Part shown: positions 1 through 8,685 of the stretch, in pieces
How positions within the stretch are numbered: the stretch's first letter is position 1
Layout: each line of letters starts with the position of its first letter
Source of the DNA: Natronorubrum halophilum
GTDB taxonomy: Archaea; Halobacteriota; Halobacteria; Halobacteriales; Natrialbaceae
Length of the DNA: 64,000 nucleotides
Reading direction: 5' to 3'
NCBI RefSeq assembly: GCF_003670115.1
Contig: NZ_QQTY01000005.1
Coordinates: 404,535 to 468,534 of the forward strand
Made by a program: the position numbers and the translations under genes
Notes under the pieces: generated by a model
Seen by the model: the letters and a program-made list of their open reading frames with translations, nothing else
Told to the model about the DNA's origin: nothing
Databases searched by the model: none

Positions 1-1248
1 CTGGAAGACGCGGACCTGCACGGAGGTCTGGTTGTCCGCCGCGGTCGTGAAGATCTTCGACTCCTCGGTCGGAATCGTCGTGTTCTTCTCGATGAGTCGC
101 TCGAAGAGGCCGCCCTTGACCTCGATACCGAGCGAGAGCGGCGTCACGTCGAGCAGGACGATGTCGTCGACTTCGCCGCCGAGGACGCCGCCCTGAATCG
201 CGGCCCCGAGCGAGACGGCCTCGTCGGGGTTGACGTTCTTCTGGGGATCCTTGCCCGTCAGTTCCTCGACCTTCTCCGAAACCTGTGGCATTCGCGTCGA
301 ACCGCCGACCAGGAGGACCTCGTCGATGTCGTCTTTCTCGTAGCCCGCGTCCTCGAGCGCCTGCTCCGTCGGTTCGACGGTGCGCTCGATGAAGTCGCTG
401 GTGAGCGATTCGAACTTGGCGCGCGTCATCGATTCCTCGAGGTGGATCGGGCCGTCGTCGGTCGCCGTGATAAAGGGCAGGTTGATCTCGGTCTCCTTCC
501 GGCTCGAGAGCTCGATCTTGGCCTCCTCGGCGGCGTCCTTGAGCCGCTGGAGGGCCTGACGGTCGTCGCGGAGGTCGATGCCGTGTTCCGATTCGAACTC
601 GTCGGCGAGCCAGTCGATGATCGCCTCGTCCCAGTCGTCGCCACCGAGGTCGTTGTCCCCGTTGGTCGCGACGACTTCGTAGACGCCGCCGCCGAGGTCG
701 AGAATCGAAACGTCGAACGTGCCGCCACCGAGGTCGTAGACGAGCACGGTCTGGTCGGAGTCGTCGTCGAGTCCGTAGGCCATCGACGCTGCCGTCGGCT
801 CGTTGATGATGCGCTCGACCTCGAAGCCGGCGATCTCGCCGGCGTCTTTGGTCGCCTGACGCTGTCGGTCGGAGAAGTACGCGGGAACCGTGATGACGGC
901 CTTCTCGACCTCGTCGCCGAGGTAGTCTTCGGCGTCGCGTTTGATCTTCTGGAGGATCATCGCCGAGATCTGTTCGGGCGTGTACTCCTCGTCCTCGATC
1001 TCGACGGTGTAGTCCTCCTCGCCGATGTGGCGCTTGATCGAGGCGATCGTCTTTTCGGGATTCTGGATCGCCTGATTCTTCGCCGGTTTGCCGACGAGCC
1101 GTTCGTCGTCGTCGGTAAACGCGACGACCGAGGGCGTCGTTCGCTCACCTTCGGCGTTGACGATGATCTCCGGATCGCCACCTTCCATCACCGCGAACGC
1201 GCTGTTCGTCGTCCCAAGGTCGATTCCGAGAATTTTGTTGCTCGCCAT
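1..1248 (-). CDS. dnaK: Molecular chaperone DnaK (Hsp70), 3' part missing
   Basis: ATP-driven Hsp70 chaperone that binds exposed hydrophobic segments and works in the cytoplasm with GrpE and DnaJ. The visible 416 residues start [16 protein letters not shown], the phosphate-1 motif of the actin-like ATPase. They continue through the phosphate-2 motif ([12 protein letters not shown]), the adenosine motif ([11 protein letters not shown]) and the interdomain linker ([13 protein letters not shown]) into the substrate-binding domain. The gene runs off the left edge, so the lid and C-terminal tail are not seen. The ATG at 1248 gives the canonical N-terminus, and a TATA element lies just upstream. 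The partner grpE is on the same strand but about 2.4 kb away, separated by a plus-strand transporter and gene fragments. Confidence 0.97.
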   Translation of the reverse strand, partial: MASNKILGIDLGTTNSAFAVMEGGDPEIIVNAEGERTTPSVVAFTDDDERLVGKPAKNQAIQNPEKTIASIKRHIGEEDYTVEIEDEEYTPEQISAMILQKIKRDAEDYLGDEVEKAVITVPAYFSDRQRQATKDAGEIAGFEVERIINEPTAASMAYGLDDDSDQTVLVYDLGGGTFDVSILDLGGGVYEVVATNGDNDLGGDDWDEAIIDWLADEFESEHGIDLRDDRQALQRLKDAAEEAKIELSSRKETEINLPFITATDDGPIHLEESMTRAKFESLTSDFIERTVEPTEQALEDAGYEKDDIDEVLLVGGSTRMPQVSEKVEELTGKDPQKNVNPDEAVSLGAAIQGGVLGGEVDDIVLLDVTPLSLGIEVKGGLFERLIEKNTTIPTEESKIFTTAADNQTSVQVRVFQ

Positions 1249-1273
1249 CGTGGAGGGCTATTGTGCGCACTTT

Positions 1274-1281
1274 GTTTTAAA
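1274..1281 (-). promoter_or_regulatory. Probable TATA box of dnaK
   Basis: On the minus strand TTTAAAAC lies about 26-33 bases before the dnaK ATG, the distance expected when transcription starts at or next to the start codon. No GGAGG-like ribosome site precedes the ATG, so the mRNA is probably leaderless. Inferred from spacing and composition only. Confidence 0.45.
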
Positions 1282-1378
1282 GGTTACTAGGCAGTTTCGC
1301 GGCCAGAATAAAATCCCACGAGACCCGCGTATAACGCACTAAGACGGCCAGAAGAGGAGGAATGGGAATATCTGATCT

Positions 1379-1790
1379 GTGCGAGACACGGTGTCAGTCA
1401 AAAATACGGAGCTACTGGTCCCCCTCCCGGTCAACGAGCCGGCACTCGTCCGAAAGACGGTCGATGCCGGCGTCAGGAACGTGTTTCTCTCGCACGTCGC
1501 AGGGGACGAAGTACGCCGCGTCGTACGAGCCAGCCGCTTCAATCACGACGGTGAGCCCGGTGGTCGCGGCCTCGCGTTCCAAGAGCGAGTCGATGGGGCT
1601 CGACCTCGAGAACGATTACGTAGCGAACGAAGACGATAGTACACTCATCGGAGTGGCGATCGAGTCACCAAATGCGGTGACGAATATCGAGTCGATCCTC
1701 GACGTGCCGACTCTCGGCTTCGTCTTCATCTGGCCGTTCGATATCTCGGTCGCACTCGGTCACCCGACGACAGTGAACGGGGATTATCCC
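1379..1790 (+). pseudogene. HpcH/HpaI-type aldolase remnant (truncated, frameshifted)
   Basis: Two plus-strand reading frames together resemble the middle of an HpcH/HpaI aldolase (2,4-dihydroxyhept-2-ene-1,7-dioate aldolase / citrate-lyase-beta family). The first frame (about 1391-1600) reads ELLVPLPVNEPALVRKTVDA followed by GVRNVFLSHV and a VRRVVRASRF segment. The second (about 1600-1790) contains STLIGVAIESPNAVTNIESI, a GFVFIWPFDISVALGHP segment and then loses similarity. The first corresponds to the family region before the metal-binding loop. The second corresponds to the region ending in the family motif FVGP-D-S-SLGHP. The switch of frame, the missing N-terminal barrel strands and the missing C-terminus show a dead gene. 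It lies directly upstream of the MFS gene and may once have shared a catabolic locus with it. Family assignment is from remembered motifs. Confidence 0.7.
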
Positions 1791-1957
1791 CGTCGGCGTC
1801 GTCCGTCGGGTATGGGAGTCGGACCCGCGTTCGACGGTTGGACTACCGGACGTAGCTCACTCTCGGTAAGGCGCGAAAACGGACTCGAGCGGCCGGTGAG
1901 TGACGTCGGTGGCTCGAAAGCTACCTACCCGATAGACGACGGTCCCGGTGTCGAACT

Positions 1958-3238
1958 GTGACGCCGACGGGCGCACGGTGGCGAAACACCGATCCAGAAT
2001 CGCGCCTGCTGATCGCCACCCTGTTACTTGCGAGTACGCTGACGGTCATGTCAGGGGCGACGATCGCGCCCTCGCTGCCGGCGATACGCGCACACTTCGC
2101 GACCGTCGAAAACGCCGCCCTCCTGGTTCGACTCGTCCTGACGATACCGGCGCTGTTCATCGCCCTCGGCGCACCGGTCGCCGGACTCGTCGTGGATCGG
2201 GTGGGACGAAAACCGATGCTGATCGCCTCGACCGCGCTCTACGTCGTCGCCGGGGGCTCCGGTTACGTGCTGGCGACGCTCCCCAGCATCTTGGTCGGCC
2301 GAGCGACGCTCGGCCTCGCCGTCGCGGGCATCATGACGAGTGCGACGACGCTCATCGCCGATTACTACTCGGGCGTTCGTCGAGAGGAACTCCTCGGGAA
2401 GCAGGCGGCGTTCATGTCGTTCGGCGGCGTGATCTTTCTGCCTCTCGGCGGGTTTCTCGCCGACGTCGGCTGGCGCGTTCCGTTTCTGATCTACGTCTCG
2501 GCCGCGGTGTTGGTACCGCTGATGGTCGTCGCGGTGTACGAGCCCACGATCGGTTCTCCGACTCGAGCGCTCGAGCCCACTACGTGCGATCCGGCGACCG
2601 GGATTCCGGTCAGTCGAACGGACGGTGGCCGATCGACGCCGTCTGTCCGCTCGGGTCGCGTCCCGGGGAAAGCGATTTCGCTGGCCTACCTGACGGCGCT
2701 CGTGTCGATGGTGATCTTCTACATGATACCCGTGCAGATCCCGTTCTATCTGGAGACGCTCGCGGCGACGAACGGATCCGAGGTCGGCCTCGCAATCGCG
2801 ACGATGACGCTGGTGAGTGGCGTGACGTCGACGCAGTTCTATCGGGTCAGCGCGCGCCTCGACGCGACCGGTATTACGGCGCTCGTGTTCGGGTTCATGG
2901 GCGTCGGCTACGTCGTCATCGGCTCGAGCAACGGCTATTCGCAGGTGATCGTCGGACTGGCCGTTTCCGGCATCGGACTCGGATTGCTCTTTCCGAACCT
3001 GAACACGTGGGTGACCGACAACGCGTCCGAGGACGTTCGCGGACGCGTCCTCGGCGGCCTCACGAGCGTTATCTTCCTCGGGCAGTTCCTCTCGCCGATT
3101 CTGACCCAGCCGATCGTCACTCGAGTTGGACTCGGAACGGGTTACAACGTCCTTGGACTCGTGCTGGCCGGACTCTTTGTGGTGGTCGTCACCGGGGGAC
3201 TGATTGGATGGCTCGAGCGACCGGAATCGACCGGATGA
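1958..3238 (+). CDS. MFS transporter
   Basis: Major facilitator superfamily permease of 426 residues with about 12 hydrophobic helices. The conserved loop 2-3 motif is visible (GLVVDRVGRKP, near residue 80). A hydrophilic central loop (about residues 198-240, rich in Thr/Arg/Ser) separates the two six-helix halves. The start is a GTG at 1958, whose first helix begins after about 17 residues. Substrate cannot be told from sequence. Neighbours are decayed metabolic genes: an HpcH/HpaI aldolase fragment upstream and a cupin fragment downstream. This suggests uptake of an organic acid or an orphaned exporter, but that is inference. The gene interrupts the usual grpE-dnaK neighbourhood and is transcribed against it. 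Confidence 0.9.
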   Translation: MTPTGARWRNTDPESRLLIATLLLASTLTVMSGATIAPSLPAIRAHFATVENAALLVRLVLTIPALFIALGAPVAGLVVDRVGRKPMLIASTALYVVAGGSGYVLATLPSILVGRATLGLAVAGIMTSATTLIADYYSGVRREELLGKQAAFMSFGGVIFLPLGGFLADVGWRVPFLIYVSAAVLVPLMVVAVYEPTIGSPTRALEPTTCDPATGIPVSRTDGGRSTPSVRSGRVPGKAISLAYLTALVSMVIFYMIPVQIPFYLETLAATNGSEVGLAIATMTLVSGVTSTQFYRVSARLDATGITALVFGFMGVGYVVIGSSNGYSQVIVGLAVSGIGLGLLFPNLNTWVTDNASEDVRGRVLGGLTSVIFLGQFLSPILTQPIVTRVGLGTGYNVLGLVLAGLFVVVVTGGLIGWLERPESTG

Positions 3239-3273
3239 ACGGCTAACGGATACGACCGACACGCGTAGCGACC

Positions 3274-3468
3274 GATGGACGCCGGCGAAAACGGTACGAT
3301 CGGGAGGGACGTCGACGGAATCGTTCGAGAAACCGAACCCGGTGAGACGATCATCACGCCGGCGGCGTCCCACACAGCTGGGAAGTGCTGGGCGACGATG
3401 CGACACAGGTTATCTGCGTGATCGCGCCACCCGAAGCGGACAGTCGACCCGGACGAATTAGCTCGTAG
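3274..3468 (+). pseudogene. Cupin-domain fragment with a one-base deletion
   Basis: The reading frame from the ATG at 3274 gives MDAGENGTIGRDVDGIVRET and then PGETIITPAA, after which it becomes nonsense. One frame over the text continues VPHSWEVLGDDATQVICVIA then PPEAD and stops at 3466-3468. Inserting one G near 3355 restores TPAGVPHSWEVLGDDA, the classic second cupin motif (P-G-x-P-H). About half of a normal small cupin is present and the N-terminal strands are missing. It follows the MFS gene on the same strand. A sequencing error could explain the frameshift but not the missing N-terminus. Confidence 0.6.
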
Positions 3469-3627
3469 CGTCGTCATCACTACCGGTGGCCGGATTTCCG
3501 ATCGTCCGCGTTGTGACACCTCGGCGAGGGTCGTTCCGACAAACGAAATGGCTTCTGGTCACGTTAGTCGGTTCCGGCGAAAACCGGCGGGTCAGCCCGT
3601 TCCTTCGTCGTGCTCGCACTGCCTTCG

Positions 3628-4686
3628 TCAGTCCGTCGTCTCGTCGCTCGCGACGTCGCCACCGAGTTCGATCGCGTCATCGTCGTCGCTCTCATCCGCC
3701 GATGTGTCGGCAGTGTCGGATTCCGCTTCGGTTGCAACCTCGTCGTCAGCCCCTGTCGCCGACTCGTCGGTTGATTCGTCCGCGTGCGCTTCGTCGCCGC
3801 CCTCGTCGGTTTCGTCTTCCTCGAGTTCGCCGTTCGAGACGGTCACCTGCGCGTTCTGGATGACTTTATCGCCCATCTCGTAGCCCGGCGTGAAGACGTC
3901 GGCGACGGTCCCCTCGGGTTGGGCGCTGTCGACTTGCATCATGACCTCGTGGCGCTGCGGGTCGGTCGCGGTGCCGGGCTCTGGATCGATCTCCGAGACG
4001 TTCTCGTCCTCGAGAATGCGGTCGAACTCCCGAAGCGTCATGTCGACGCCGTCGCGCAGGCTCTCGGCGTCGCCGCTGTCCTCCTCGAGCGCGCGTTTCA
4101 GGTTGTCTCGAACGCCGAGCAGCCGTTCGACGAGATCCTCCGTCGCGCGGTCTTTGAGCTGCTCTTGGCGCTTTTTGGCTCGCTTCTTGTAGTTCTGGAA
4201 GTCCGCCTGTTTGCGTTTGAGGCGGCTCTTCAGGTCGTCGACCTCCGCGTCGCGGGCCTCGAGTTCGTCCTGTAACTCGCCGATGGTCTCGGCCTGTTCC
4301 TCGACCCGTTCGGTGAGGTCCTCGAGTTCGTCGCGCTGGTGGGCGACGGTGCCGTTCAGTTCGCGGGCCTCCTCGACGATGGCGTTGACCTGGTGGGCGA
4401 GTTCGTCGTCGTACTCGGTAACGCGATCGAGGAGTTGTTGAACGTCGTCGCTCGTTTCCGGAACGGAGTCCATCTCGGCGTTCGACTCCGCTGTCGAACC
4501 GGTCTCCGTATCCTCGCTCGAGTCGTCGTTCTCGACTGACGAGTCCGACCCGTCGGTGGCGGGTTCGGCGACCGATTCGTCAGCGTCCGTCGTCACAGAT
4601 TCGACGTCGGCCGTGTCGCCGTCGTCGGATTGCTCCTCGGACGGGACACCGTGGGAGGAGGAGTTCGTGCCCTCGTCTTCGCTCAT
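3628..4686 (-). CDS. grpE: Nucleotide exchange factor GrpE
   Basis: Cochaperone that releases ADP from DnaK. The protein is 352 residues, long for the family (about 200), because of acidic, Ser/Thr-rich tails at both ends. Residues about 1-105 are disordered and acidic, and about 105-200 form a long coiled coil ending in the GrpE signature KRKQADFQNYKKRAKKRQEQ. The C-terminal beta domain holds HEVMMQVDSAQPEGTVADVF and GYEMGDKVIQNAQVTVS. A further 70-residue acidic tail follows. The ATG at 4686 was chosen because upstream in-frame sequence is basic and unlike the family. It is co-oriented with dnaK but not adjacent; in many haloarchaea the two are neighbours (established knowledge). Confidence 0.95.
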   Translation of the reverse strand: MSEDEGTNSSSHGVPSEEQSDDGDTADVESVTTDADESVAEPATDGSDSSVENDDSSEDTETGSTAESNAEMDSVPETSDDVQQLLDRVTEYDDELAHQVNAIVEEARELNGTVAHQRDELEDLTERVEEQAETIGELQDELEARDAEVDDLKSRLKRKQADFQNYKKRAKKRQEQLKDRATEDLVERLLGVRDNLKRALEEDSGDAESLRDGVDMTLREFDRILEDENVSEIDPEPGTATDPQRHEVMMQVDSAQPEGTVADVFTPGYEMGDKVIQNAQVTVSNGELEEDETDEGGDEAHADESTDESATGADDEVATEAESDTADTSADESDDDDAIELGGDVASDETTD

Positions 4687-4799
4687 GTGCCAGTCAAGGA
4701 ACAGCGATAATAAAAGGGTTGAGGTACGGTGCGCCGGTCGCCGCGCACGGGGAGTGTCACACCCGACAGTATTTGTCCGTCCCGTTCCGATCACCGACC

Positions 4800-6251
4800 G
4801 TGACGCGGCCACAGGACGAACGCGCGGGACCGCCACCGATCGCGCTCCGATACGAGGACGGTACCGTCCGGATCGACGGCCTCGAGGAGCCGTCTCTCAG
4901 CGCCGTCCGCGAGTCGGTTCCCGACCTCGAGACCGACCCGCGAACCGACGGCTGGCGCGTCCCGGCGTTCCGGTACGCGGCGCTCCGAACAACGCTGGTC
5001 GATGCCGTGACCAGTCCCGACCGAATCGACGACCGCGTGCTCGATCTCGAGCACCTCCCATCCCTCGAGTCGGCGTACGAACTCCGGGAGTACCAGCGGG
5101 CGGCTCTCGCGGCGTGGCTCGAGACGGACCGCTGGAACGCCGACGAAAACGGTCTCGAGGGGCTCTCCCTCGCGCCGGCCGGCGCGCTCGAGCTTCCGAC
5201 CGGGAGCGGGAAAACGGTCATCGCACTCGAGGCGATCGAACGGCTCTCGACGCCGACGCTCGTGGTCGTCCCGACGATCGATCTGCTCGAACAGTGGCAA
5301 CGGGAACTCGAGCGGGAGTTCGAGTGCGAGATCGGGCGCTTCGGCGGCGGCGAGCAGCGCTTCGGGCCGATCACGGTCTCGACGTACGACTCGGCGTACC
5401 TGAAAGCCGATTCGGTCGGCGACCGCTTCGGCCTCGTCGTCTTCGACGAGGTTCACCACCTCGGCGGGGAGGGCTATCGCGAGATCGCACGCCTGCTCGC
5501 GGCACCCGCCCGACTGGGACTGACTGCGACGTTCGAGCGCCCCGACGGCGCCCACGAAATCATCGAGGAGGTCGTCGGACCCCTCGTCTACCGCGTCGGC
5601 GTCGACGAGTTGGTCGGCGATCACCTCGCGAGCTACGACCTGAAGCGACTCGAGGTCTCGCTCACACCCGACGAGCGCGAGGAGTACGACCGGGTGCAGG
5701 AGGTGTTCACGAACTACCTCGCGCGGTCGAACATTCGGATGCAAAGCGGGTCGGACTACCAGCAACTCGTCAAACGCTCCGGCAACGATCCCGAGGCGCG
5801 CGAGGCGCTGCTTGCCCGCCAGCGCGCCCGCGAGATCATGTACGGGAGCGCAGCCAAACTCGAGGCCCTCGAGGGAATCCTCGGCGACCACCGCGAGGAC
5901 CGGACGATCGTCTTTACGGCCCACAACGACCTCGCGTACGACGTCAGCGAGCGGTTTTTGATACCGACGATCACGCACCAGACCGGGACCGCCGAACGAC
6001 GGGAGATCCTCGAGCGGTTCCGCGAGGGGACCTACAGCCGGATCGCGACGTCGAACGTGTTAGACGAGGGGGTCGACGTCCCCGACGCGTCGGTCGCGGT
6101 CGTGCTCTCGGGCAGCGGCAGCGAACGGGAGTTCATCCAGCGACTCGGACGCATCCTGCGCCCGAAAGCGGACGGCGGGCGGGCGATTCTCTACGAGGTA
6201 CTCTCCGAAGACACCGGCGAGAAACGGGTTTCGAGCCGCCGTCGGGAGTAG
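4800..6251 (+). CDS. XPB/Rad25-like DNA helicase (DEAD/DEAH superfamily 2)
   Basis: ATP-dependent superfamily-2 helicase of about 483 residues, related to archaeal XPB and probably acting in DNA repair or transcription-coupled processes. An N-terminal damage-recognition-like region (about 1-90) is followed by the Q-type motif ELREYQRAAL, Walker A (LPTGSGKT, about 133-139), motif II DEVHH (about 216-220) and motif III LGLTATF. The second RecA lobe contains IVFTAHNDLAYDVSERF, the motif-V-like NVLDEGVDVPDAS and motif VI QRLGRILRPK. A GTG at 4800 was preferred over an ATG at 4719 because the residues before it are low in acidic content and overlap the grpE promoter side. It is divergent from grpE. 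Confidence 0.9.
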   Translation: MTRPQDERAGPPPIALRYEDGTVRIDGLEEPSLSAVRESVPDLETDPRTDGWRVPAFRYAALRTTLVDAVTSPDRIDDRVLDLEHLPSLESAYELREYQRAALAAWLETDRWNADENGLEGLSLAPAGALELPTGSGKTVIALEAIERLSTPTLVVVPTIDLLEQWQRELEREFECEIGRFGGGEQRFGPITVSTYDSAYLKADSVGDRFGLVVFDEVHHLGGEGYREIARLLAAPARLGLTATFERPDGAHEIIEEVVGPLVYRVGVDELVGDHLASYDLKRLEVSLTPDEREEYDRVQEVFTNYLARSNIRMQSGSDYQQLVKRSGNDPEAREALLARQRAREIMYGSAAKLEALEGILGDHREDRTIVFTAHNDLAYDVSERFLIPTITHQTGTAERREILERFREGTYSRIATSNVLDEGVDVPDASVAVVLSGSGSEREFIQRLGRILRPKADGGRAILYEVLSEDTGEKRVSSRRRE

Positions 6252-6712
6252 CGATGTCGATCGGTTTCCACAGCGGAGTGATACCCCGACCGAAGAACGG
6301 ACGGTTACTGTTGCGGATCGGACCGCGCTCGCGAGTGCGAACAGAACGAGACGAGGCGACGACCATCCGTGAACGATGACAACGTGACTCACGTCCTTCG
6401 GGATATACCGCCAGTAACCGGTCCAAAACAGCGTCTCGAGCCGAGTTGTGCTCCGCTCAAACGGCGTGATACCGAGTGCGTACGGCGGTTTCGCCGAATC
6501 TCCGCAGGGTGGCGTACCGAGACCGGTCGGATAGCGATCTAGCCCGATAACGACGCGTTATCGATCGGAAGGGAGTCACAATAGATCTATAGCCGCCTTC
6601 TTCTTCCCCGCAATCGACAGATAACAAAGACGTTCTTCAGGGAAGACTGGTTCGCGTCGCAAACATTCAGCAACGAAAGACCCTCACGGGTCATTTAAAA
6701 GTCGTTGCGACA
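6252..6712. other. Intergenic region upstream of the repeat surface protein
   Basis: About 460 bases without a convincing gene. A short plus-strand frame from a GTG near 6370 to a stop near 6541 (about 57 codons) is open but resembles nothing I know. The last 150 bases become AT-richer and probably carry the promoter and 5' leader of the next gene; the sequence TCATTTAAAAGTCG about 20-35 bases before its ATG is a plausible TATA region. Confidence 0.5.
6545..6563. promoter_or_regulatory. Perfect inverted repeat, candidate operator
   Basis: CGATAACG-ACG-CGTTATCG is a perfect 8-base inverted repeat with a 3-base centre. It lies about 150 bases upstream of the curlin-like repeat protein and far from the preceding gene. 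The form suits a dimeric regulator. No regulator is linked to it by sequence. Confidence 0.4.
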
Positions 6713-8557
6713 ATGACCATGACCAAACGATCACAGCTTACGACGATTTTCGTGGCCGCGATGGTTGTCATCTCGATGGTCGGGATGGCTGCCCCCGTCG
6801 GCGCGAACGGAAGTACCGACGACAGAACAGTACACACGATGGAGAACGGGGAGGACGTCTACCTCGTCTTCGGAGCGGACCTCGGCGAGCAATCGCTCGA
6901 AGAATATATCGAAAGCCACGCACCTGACGAGTCTGGAACCGCCACAGCACAAGAGGAAGGCAACTCCGAAGTGGTCCAGTACCAGGACGTCGGGCAGGTA
7001 AACATCAACGAACAGGGTGAGGCCGTCGCCATCGCGATGGGCGGCGGCGAGGCGACAGCGATCCAGGAAGTGAACCAGCAAAACGCCAACTCCCAGGTGG
7101 GTGAGGCGTCCGCGCAGAACTACGAAGGGAACAGCCACGAGACGACGCTCGAGGAGGTCGGCGACGTCCACGTGATCATGGGCGACAACGGCCAGGAGTT
7201 CAACGGCTGGGGTGCCGTTGGCGACGACGGTGAAACGACGGTCAGCCAGACGGCTGAAGCGTCCGTCAGCCAGGCCCAGGACGTCAACCAGGCGAACGTC
7301 ATCCAGAACAACACCGCGCTCGCGTTCGCCGAGAACGACAGTTCGGCGACCGCGGTGCAGCTGACCGAACAGTCCAACATCAACCTGCAGGAAGGCTCGG
7401 CGAACGCGTCGAACGTGTACGGAGCCGACCTCGACGAGAACAAGGACAAACACAAGAAATCCAGCAGCAACGCGCCGAACACGGACCAAACCGCGAATGC
7501 AACCATCGAACAGGCCCAGGAAATCGAGCAGATAAACAGCTACGAGATGGGCAGCGCGATCGCGATCGCAGTCGGTGAAAACTCGTCGGCGACCGCAATC
7601 CAGATCTCCGATCAGACGAACCTGAACGAACAGATCGGAACCGCCGAAGCCATGAACGTCCTGATGGACTCCGCAGGGATGCACGTCGCGACCGCAAGCG
7701 CCGACGGCGCTACCGAGGTCGTAAACCAGGACGGCGCGGAAGAGTACGGTTCCTCGGAGAAGAAACAGGGTAGCGGCGACGTGTCGCAGACTGCCGACGC
7801 CAGCGTGACGCAGTACCAGAGCGTCGAGCAGGTGAACATCAACCTCAACAGTTCGGCACAGGCGATCGCCACGAACTCCAGCGAGGCTGAGGCCGTTCAG
7901 CTGACCTTCCAGCAGAACGTCAACGCACAGATCGCGTCCGCGGAAGCGCTGAACGTCTTCCTGGAGGAAGGCGAGGAAGCCCCCGAACTCGAAAACAAGA
8001 AGGACACCTACGAGGGTGCCGTCATCACCAACACGACATCCGCGATGATCAACGGTGACGGGCTCGAGGACGTGAACCGCACCGCCTTCGATTACGACGG
8101 CAGTAACGAGCAACTCAACGACGTCGACCAGTCCTCGACCGCTGCCATCGAGCAGAATCAGGAACTCGTCCAGACGAACCTGCAGTCGAACGACGCGCTC
8201 GCAATCGCCGACGACAACGGGAGCGCCTCCGCGTTCCAGCTGACCATGCAGGAGAACCAGAACGTCCAGATCACGTCCTCGGAAGCGACCTCCGTCTCCG
8301 AGGAACCGGTTAACGATGGAGACGACAAGAAGGATGACAAAAAGGACGACAAGAAGGACGATAAGAAGGACAACAAGAAAGACGACAAGAAAGATCAGAA
8401 GAGCGACGACGACAAGAAGGGATCCACCATCGAAGAGAAGAAAAGCGATGACGACGACAAGCAAGAAGAGGACGACTCGGTGCCCGGCTTCGGTGTCGGC
8501 GTCGCGCTCGTCGCAGTGCTCGCCGCCGCCATGCTCGCACGACGCGGGCAAAGCTAA
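6713..8557 (+). CDS. Secreted curlin-like Q/N-repeat protein with PGF-type C-terminal anchor
   Basis: A 614-residue exported protein. Residues 1-32 are a Sec signal peptide ending VGMAAPVGANG. Five copies of a roughly 50-residue unit follow (about 88-136, 184-233, 263-314, 363-414, 477-527). Each has the pattern QxQxVxQxN, then AxAxA, then SAxAxQ, then QxNxNxQ, then AxA. The regular spacing of Q, N and small residues resembles curlin strand-loop-strand repeats of amyloid fibres. Acidic linkers of 30-65 residues separate units. A Lys/Asp-rich stretch (about 537-586) precedes VPGFGVGVALVAVLAAAML and RR, the PGF-CTERM pattern processed by archaeosortase. A cell-surface structural or fibre-forming role is inferred. 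An ATG at 6719 is an equally good start. The gene stands alone. Confidence 0.8.
   Translation: MTMTKRSQLTTIFVAAMVVISMVGMAAPVGANGSTDDRTVHTMENGEDVYLVFGADLGEQSLEEYIESHAPDESGTATAQEEGNSEVVQYQDVGQVNINEQGEAVAIAMGGGEATAIQEVNQQNANSQVGEASAQNYEGNSHETTLEEVGDVHVIMGDNGQEFNGWGAVGDDGETTVSQTAEASVSQAQDVNQANVIQNNTALAFAENDSSATAVQLTEQSNINLQEGSANASNVYGADLDENKDKHKKSSSNAPNTDQTANATIEQAQEIEQINSYEMGSAIAIAVGENSSATAIQISDQTNLNEQIGTAEAMNVLMDSAGMHVATASADGATEVVNQDGAEEYGSSEKKQGSGDVSQTADASVTQYQSVEQVNINLNSSAQAIATNSSEAEAVQLTFQQNVNAQIASAEALNVFLEEGEEAPELENKKDTYEGAVITNTTSAMINGDGLEDVNRTAFDYDGSNEQLNDVDQSSTAAIEQNQELVQTNLQSNDALAIADDNGSASAFQLTMQENQNVQITSSEATSVSEEPVNDGDDKKDDKKDDKKDDKKDNKKDDKKDQKSDDDKKGSTIEEKKSDDDDKQEEDDSVPGFGVGVALVAVLAAAMLARRGQS
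6974..8293 (+). repeat. Five-unit protein-level repeat array (curlin-like)
   Basis: DNA encoding the five diverged copies of the Q/N/A repeat. The units keep residue pattern but not nucleotide identity, so they are old duplications or under selection for pattern. The first half of each unit ends in a polar turn (for example ENDSSATA, GENSSATA, DDNGSASA) and the second half starts AxQ. Confidence 0.7.
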
Positions 8558-8685
8558 GCACTCGCTGCTGACGTACTAACCCCGGTCGAATTTGACCGCG
8601 AACTTTCGACGATTCATTTTCTCCGCGATTACCACCAGAAAGAGCGGTGCTGCAGTCGCGGGACCGAACCGACACCGACGCAACG

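Noticed and set aside
442..1290. Long plus-strand reading frame of 282 codons opposite dnaK
   Set aside because: It is the antisense shadow of a GC-rich gene; the minus-strand DnaK motifs are unambiguous.
1412..1664. Minus-strand open frame with protein-like text (for example VVIEAAGSYDAAYFVPCDV)
   Set aside because: It has no start codon and lies opposite the HpcH/HpaI fragment, whose plus-strand motifs explain the region better. Strong GC bias makes the opposite strand look coding.
6370..6543. 57-codon frame from a GTG in the gap after the helicase gene
   Set aside because: Composition is Arg-rich and unlike local proteins; no domain or ribosome site seen.
8321..8470. Short-period GAC/AAG repeats that could look like a CRISPR or tandem array
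   Set aside because: They encode the Lys/Asp-rich linker in frame and have no spacer structure.
6731..8551. 606-codon minus-strand frame opposite the curlin-like gene
   Set aside because: Antisense shadow with valine-rich nonsense; the plus strand has signal peptide, repeats and anchor.
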